From Candidatus Methanoperedens sp. BLZ2 (GTDB taxonomy: Archaea; Halobacteriota; Methanosarcinia; Methanosarcinales; Methanoperedenaceae): a stretch of 64,000 bases of DNA. Of the stretch, positions 61,642 to 64,000 are shown one piece after another (position 1 is the stretch's first letter; the number at the start of each line of letters is the position of its first letter). Under the pieces are notes generated by a model that did no database searches, was not told the origin of the DNA, and saw only the letters and a list, made by a program, of their open reading frames with translations. A program made the position numbers and the translations under genes. Location of the stretch: NCBI RefSeq assembly GCF_002487355.1, contig NZ_NTMG01000023.1:28816-92815 (forward strand). The letters run 5' to 3'.

Positions 61642-62535
61642 TCATTTTCGCCCGAGCAGCCTGCATGTTTTGCATATCCTGTCACTGCCCGGTTCATTAC
61701 ACTTTTCGCAAAAAACGATCTGTGTATCAGCAGGACGCAAAAAGCCGGAAATAGATTCATAACCGCCCAGAAGAGAGTATTTTGTCCCTGGATGTTTTAC
61801 TTCATAATTATTCAGCATATCCCTTATTTCATTCCTGAGGGCGGAGCCTGCATACGGGCATTCATCCATACTTACGGGAAGGTTATTCATGAATCCATAA
61901 AGAGCTACCTCTTTTTCGGGGATACTTCGAAGCGGCTTGATCCTTGGCACCATTCCTTTCTGGATAGTTCCGGGAAGCATTCTTTTTAACCTGTCAACGT
62001 CCCCGCGCAAGTAATTCATCAAAATCGTCTGGGATTCATCATCAAGATTATGTCCTATCGCGATCTTATCGGCTCCAAGCTCGCGTGCGGCTTTATTCAG
62101 GATATTTTTACGAAGAACCCCGCACAGGGTGCAGGCAGCATTCTCTTTTTCCCGGGTCAAAGCATCAAGTGAAGTTTTAAATTCCTCCTCAAAAGACCTG
62201 ATTATATGCCTTATCCCCAATTCACCGGTCAGTTTAATGGCATGGGAAAGCGTATGTTCCCTGTAGCCCTTGATGCCTTCATCTATCGTAATTGCCATAA
62301 ATTCAAGATCAGGGCGGTTCTTGAAAATCTTATGAAGGACATACAATAATGCGATGCTGTCCTTTCCGCCGCTTAATGCCACAGCTATCTTCTCACCTTT
62401 TCCAATCATTTTGAATTTGCGGATGTCACGCTTGATCTTTCGCTCAACATCTTCGATAAAATGATTTTTGCAAAGGTGAGCATTTGAGTATTTCTGGTAT
62501 ATCACTGCGCTCTTGCTGCATCGCTGGCATTTCAT
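61642..62535 (-). CDS. tRNA 2-thiolation ATPase (TtuA/NcsA type)
   Basis: The 297-aa PP-loop enzyme has an N-terminal zinc finger ('CQRCSKSAVIY...LCKNHF'), the ATP motif 'VALSGGKDSIALLYVL' (about 52-67), the cluster cysteines 'CTLCGVLRK' (about 135) and 'DECPYAG' (about 222), and a C-terminal zinc finger ('FCEKCNEP...CKTCRLLGR'). This is the TtuA/NcsA layout, which thiolates tRNA uridine (position 54 or wobble) using a [4Fe-4S] cluster. It is convergent with the small membrane protein gene, with a 5-bp gap. Confidence 0.92.
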   Translation of the reverse strand: MKCQRCSKSAVIYQKYSNAHLCKNHFIEDVERKIKRDIRKFKMIGKGEKIAVALSGGKDSIALLYVLHKIFKNRPDLEFMAITIDEGIKGYREHTLSHAIKLTGELGIRHIIRSFEEEFKTSLDALTREKENAACTLCGVLRKNILNKAARELGADKIAIGHNLDDESQTILMNYLRGDVDRLKRMLPGTIQKGMVPRIKPLRSIPEKEVALYGFMNNLPVSMDECPYAGSALRNEIRDMLNNYEVKHPGTKYSLLGGYESISGFLRPADTQIVFCEKCNEPGSDRICKTCRLLGRK

Positions 62536-62550
62536 GTACCAGGTTAAATG

Positions 62551-62847
62551 TTATTCTTTTATTAATGATTTCTCATGTTGGCGGAAAATTCCCGGATAGA
62601 TTATTTGGGGCATTCCCATCTGATCTATCCCTGGCTGTGAAAATTCTTTTCCTGTCACTTGTTTAGGTCTGGTCAGGTTTATTTTTCCTGGTATGTTGGC
62701 ACTCGGATCAACATGGCATGAACCACAGGACACACCGTAAGATTGTACAATTATATTCTTTTCCATGAGATATGACATAACACTCGGTATTCCTGCCAGG
62801 GCTGCGTAGAGTATCAAAACCATGCCTATTGATAATTTTTTATTCAT
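62551..62847 (-). CDS. Membrane-anchored monohaem c-type protein
   Basis: The 98-aa protein has an N-terminal signal/anchor helix ('IGMVLILYAALAGIPSVMSYL') and a single haem c motif 'CGSCH' at residues about 41-45, with no other cysteines. It would face the outside, carrying one haem; the distal ligand may be one of several Met or His residues downstream. SD 'AAGGAG' supports the start. It may serve the surface redox enzymes upstream, an inference only. Confidence 0.8.
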   Translation of the reverse strand: MNKKLSIGMVLILYAALAGIPSVMSYLMEKNIIVQSYGVSCGSCHVDPSANIPGKINLTRPKQVTGKEFSQPGIDQMGMPQIIYPGIFRQHEKSLIKE

Positions 62848-63232
62848 ATGTTTTTCTCCTTTTCATTTTTCATACTGCAATTGCGCTTGCAGAATATCAT
62901 TAATATTCGTACGCAAGTTATCTAATATAATAATATTGAGTGTTTACATAGTTTTTTTTAGTTTAAAAAGGTACTATAATCAATATATTTTTAAATAATA
63001 GTATTATATTGTATAATTACTAATTTAAACCATAATAAATCCTTATATTACTTATTTAATGTGCGATAAGTATTATGCAACAAAATCTGGAGTGCACTGC
63101 TTCAGATTGGTGATATTAAATCCATTTGCCTCAATAAAAAAAGAAGAAGAGGTAAAAATCCTTATATAAGGAATCTACCCATCATCTTTAACAAAATGCG
63201 CTTATACCTCTAATCTAAGTCAAGTTCTTTTT
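62848..63232. other. AT-rich intergenic region
   Basis: There is no gene. It contains a 6-bp inverted repeat 'CTGCAA-ttgcgc-TTGCAG' (62875-62892), long AT-rich stretches and a perfect 14-bp palindrome 'TCCTTATATAAGGA' (63159-63172). On either side are the haem c protein promoter (minus strand) and the end of the repeat protein. Confidence 0.4.
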
Positions 63233-64000
63233 CTAATTCCTACTTCTGTATAGTTTATCTCCATGTGATTCTTCTTCATCATGTTCTTCATCATGTTCTT
63301 CATCATGTTCTTCATCATGTTCTTCTTCCTCTATGACTAATTTCACAGTAATGATTTGATCTCCTGTGACGCTGATCTTACCTTCAATTTCCTCATAATG
63401 ATCCATTTCTATCTCATATTCGTAAGATTTTAGAACCACATTAGTAAATATTGCCATACCGGAATCATTTGTCTTAATGGTTTTTTCGCCAAGTTCTACT
63501 TCTGCATCGTGGATTGGCTTACCTGTTTTGTCAGTTACGACAAATGTTATTGTTGCTTTTTCGTCAGGGGATGGTGCTGCTACGACTTTGACCGTTCTGA
63601 CTGCTGTGGCTTTGTTTCCTGCCTTATCTGTTGCTGAATAGGTGACAGTGTACGATCCCACAACTTTAGTGTCAACCGTGCTCACTGCTGTTACCGCTAC
63701 AACTCCATCAACTGCATCTTTAGCTGTTGCTCCGGCATCAACATAGGTGCCGCCTACTGTTACTGAAGCAGGGTTTGCGCCAGTTATGGTGATGACCGGG
63801 GCAGTGATATCTCCTGCTGCTGCTACGACTTTGACCGTCCTGACAGCTGTGGCTTTGTTTCCTGCCTTATCTGTTGCTGAATAGGTGACAGTGTACGATC
63901 CCACAACTTTAGTGTCAACCGTGCTCACTGCTGTTACCGCTACAACTCCATCAACTGCATCTTTAGCTGTTGCTCCGGCATCAACATAGGTGCCGCCTAC
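63233..64000 (-). CDS. Repeat-rich surface protein, DUF5011 repeats and His/Glu tail (partial)
   Basis: The frame is open to the window edge (256 codons visible), so only the C-terminus is seen; an internal ATG at 63928 is not the start. It has DUF5011-like Ig repeats of 81 residues ('APVITITGANPASVTVGG...YSATDKAGNKATAVRTVKVVAA') encoded by 243-bp DNA repeats that are almost identical. A carboxypeptidase-regulatory-like beta domain ('DKTGKPIHDAEVELGEKTIKTNDSGMA') follows, and then a tail of 'HDEE' repeats. The tail may bind metals. It is likely an exported adhesin or S-layer-associated protein. Confidence 0.85.
   Translation of the reverse strand, partial: VGGTYVDAGATAKDAVDGVVAVTAVSTVDTKVVGSYTVTYSATDKAGNKATAVRTVKVVAAAGDITAPVITITGANPASVTVGGTYVDAGATAKDAVDGVVAVTAVSTVDTKVVGSYTVTYSATDKAGNKATAVRTVKVVAAPSPDEKATITFVVTDKTGKPIHDAEVELGEKTIKTNDSGMAIFTNVVLKSYEYEIEMDHYEEIEGKISVTGDQIITVKLVIEEEEHDEEHDEEHDEEHDEEESHGDKLYRSRN

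Noticed and set aside
1..64000. tRNA or rRNA genes
   Set aside because: No cloverleaf with a proper T-loop or rRNA-like stretch was found by eye; a covariance search would be decisive.

Overview
The window is archaeal and most resembles a Methanosarcinales-type euryarchaeon. Direct evidence includes both topoisomerase VI subunits, archaeal DnaG primase, heterodisulfide reductase HdrCBA, a tetraether-lipid-synthase-type radical SAM enzyme, archaeal split glutamate synthase, archaeal CobT and RNA ligase, and TATA/BRE promoters. Two large surface multicopper oxidases and a haem-binding CxxCH protein would fit an ANME-2d/'Ca. Methanoperedens'-like anaerobic methane oxidiser, but that placement is inference. 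I see no rRNA, tRNA or CRISPR array.

Layout. 0-4.1 kb: AT-rich type I-B CRISPR effector operon (cas8b-cas7-cas5-cas3, cas3 cut by the window edge). 4.4-4.8 kb: RelBE-like toxin-antitoxin (TA) pair. 5-6.5 kb: ilvC and ribH. 6.6-11.8 kb: five consecutive CBS-domain proteins (18 CBS motifs) ending in an overlapping ATP-dependent RNA ligase. 11.9-14.3 kb: KaiC-like ATPase, lipoprotein, nucleotidyltransferase/AbrB pair. 14.3-18.2 kb: hdrCBA, whose HdrA carries a cysteine-less MvhD-like C-terminus. 18.2-24.8 kb: accessory island with GC-rich structured repeats, several TA modules and a 1021-aa SEC-C/nuclease-fold/TPR protein. 25-29.2 kb: top6B-top6A with a TA-like pair inserted behind top6A and flanked by a 114-bp duplication of the top6A 3' end. 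29.3-36.5 kb: two radical SAM enzymes, patatin, Kef-type antiporter, DUF1646 transporter. 37.3-42.1 kb: one operon joining an HdrB-HdrC fusion to the three split glutamate synthase proteins. 42.5-46.2 kb: dnaG-cobT, regulator, ferredoxin, DUF350 membrane protein. 46.2-48.0 kb: two HEPN/MNT modules. 48.2-51.7 kb: HTH regulator, PEP synthase, and an unknown conserved protein. 51.9-61.6 kb: two multicopper oxidases with Ig-like and carbohydrate-binding-like tails in a duplicated locus that includes terminator and small membrane protein (one copy decayed). 61.6-64 kb: tRNA thiolase TtuA/NcsA, haem c protein, repeat-rich surface protein cut by the window end.

How it fits together. The core genes describe anaerobic, Fe-S-rich redox metabolism (HdrABC, HdrBC-coupled glutamate synthesis, PEP synthase, ferredoxin) and a surface electron-transfer/adhesion zone on the right. 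Between them lie stretches of defence and TA genes with repeats and duplications. The most unusual parts are the CBS/RNA-ligase operon, the HdrBC-glutamate synthase operon, the SEC-C/nuclease/TPR protein, the HdrA variant, and the two duplicated structures (top6A 3' end; multicopper oxidase locus).
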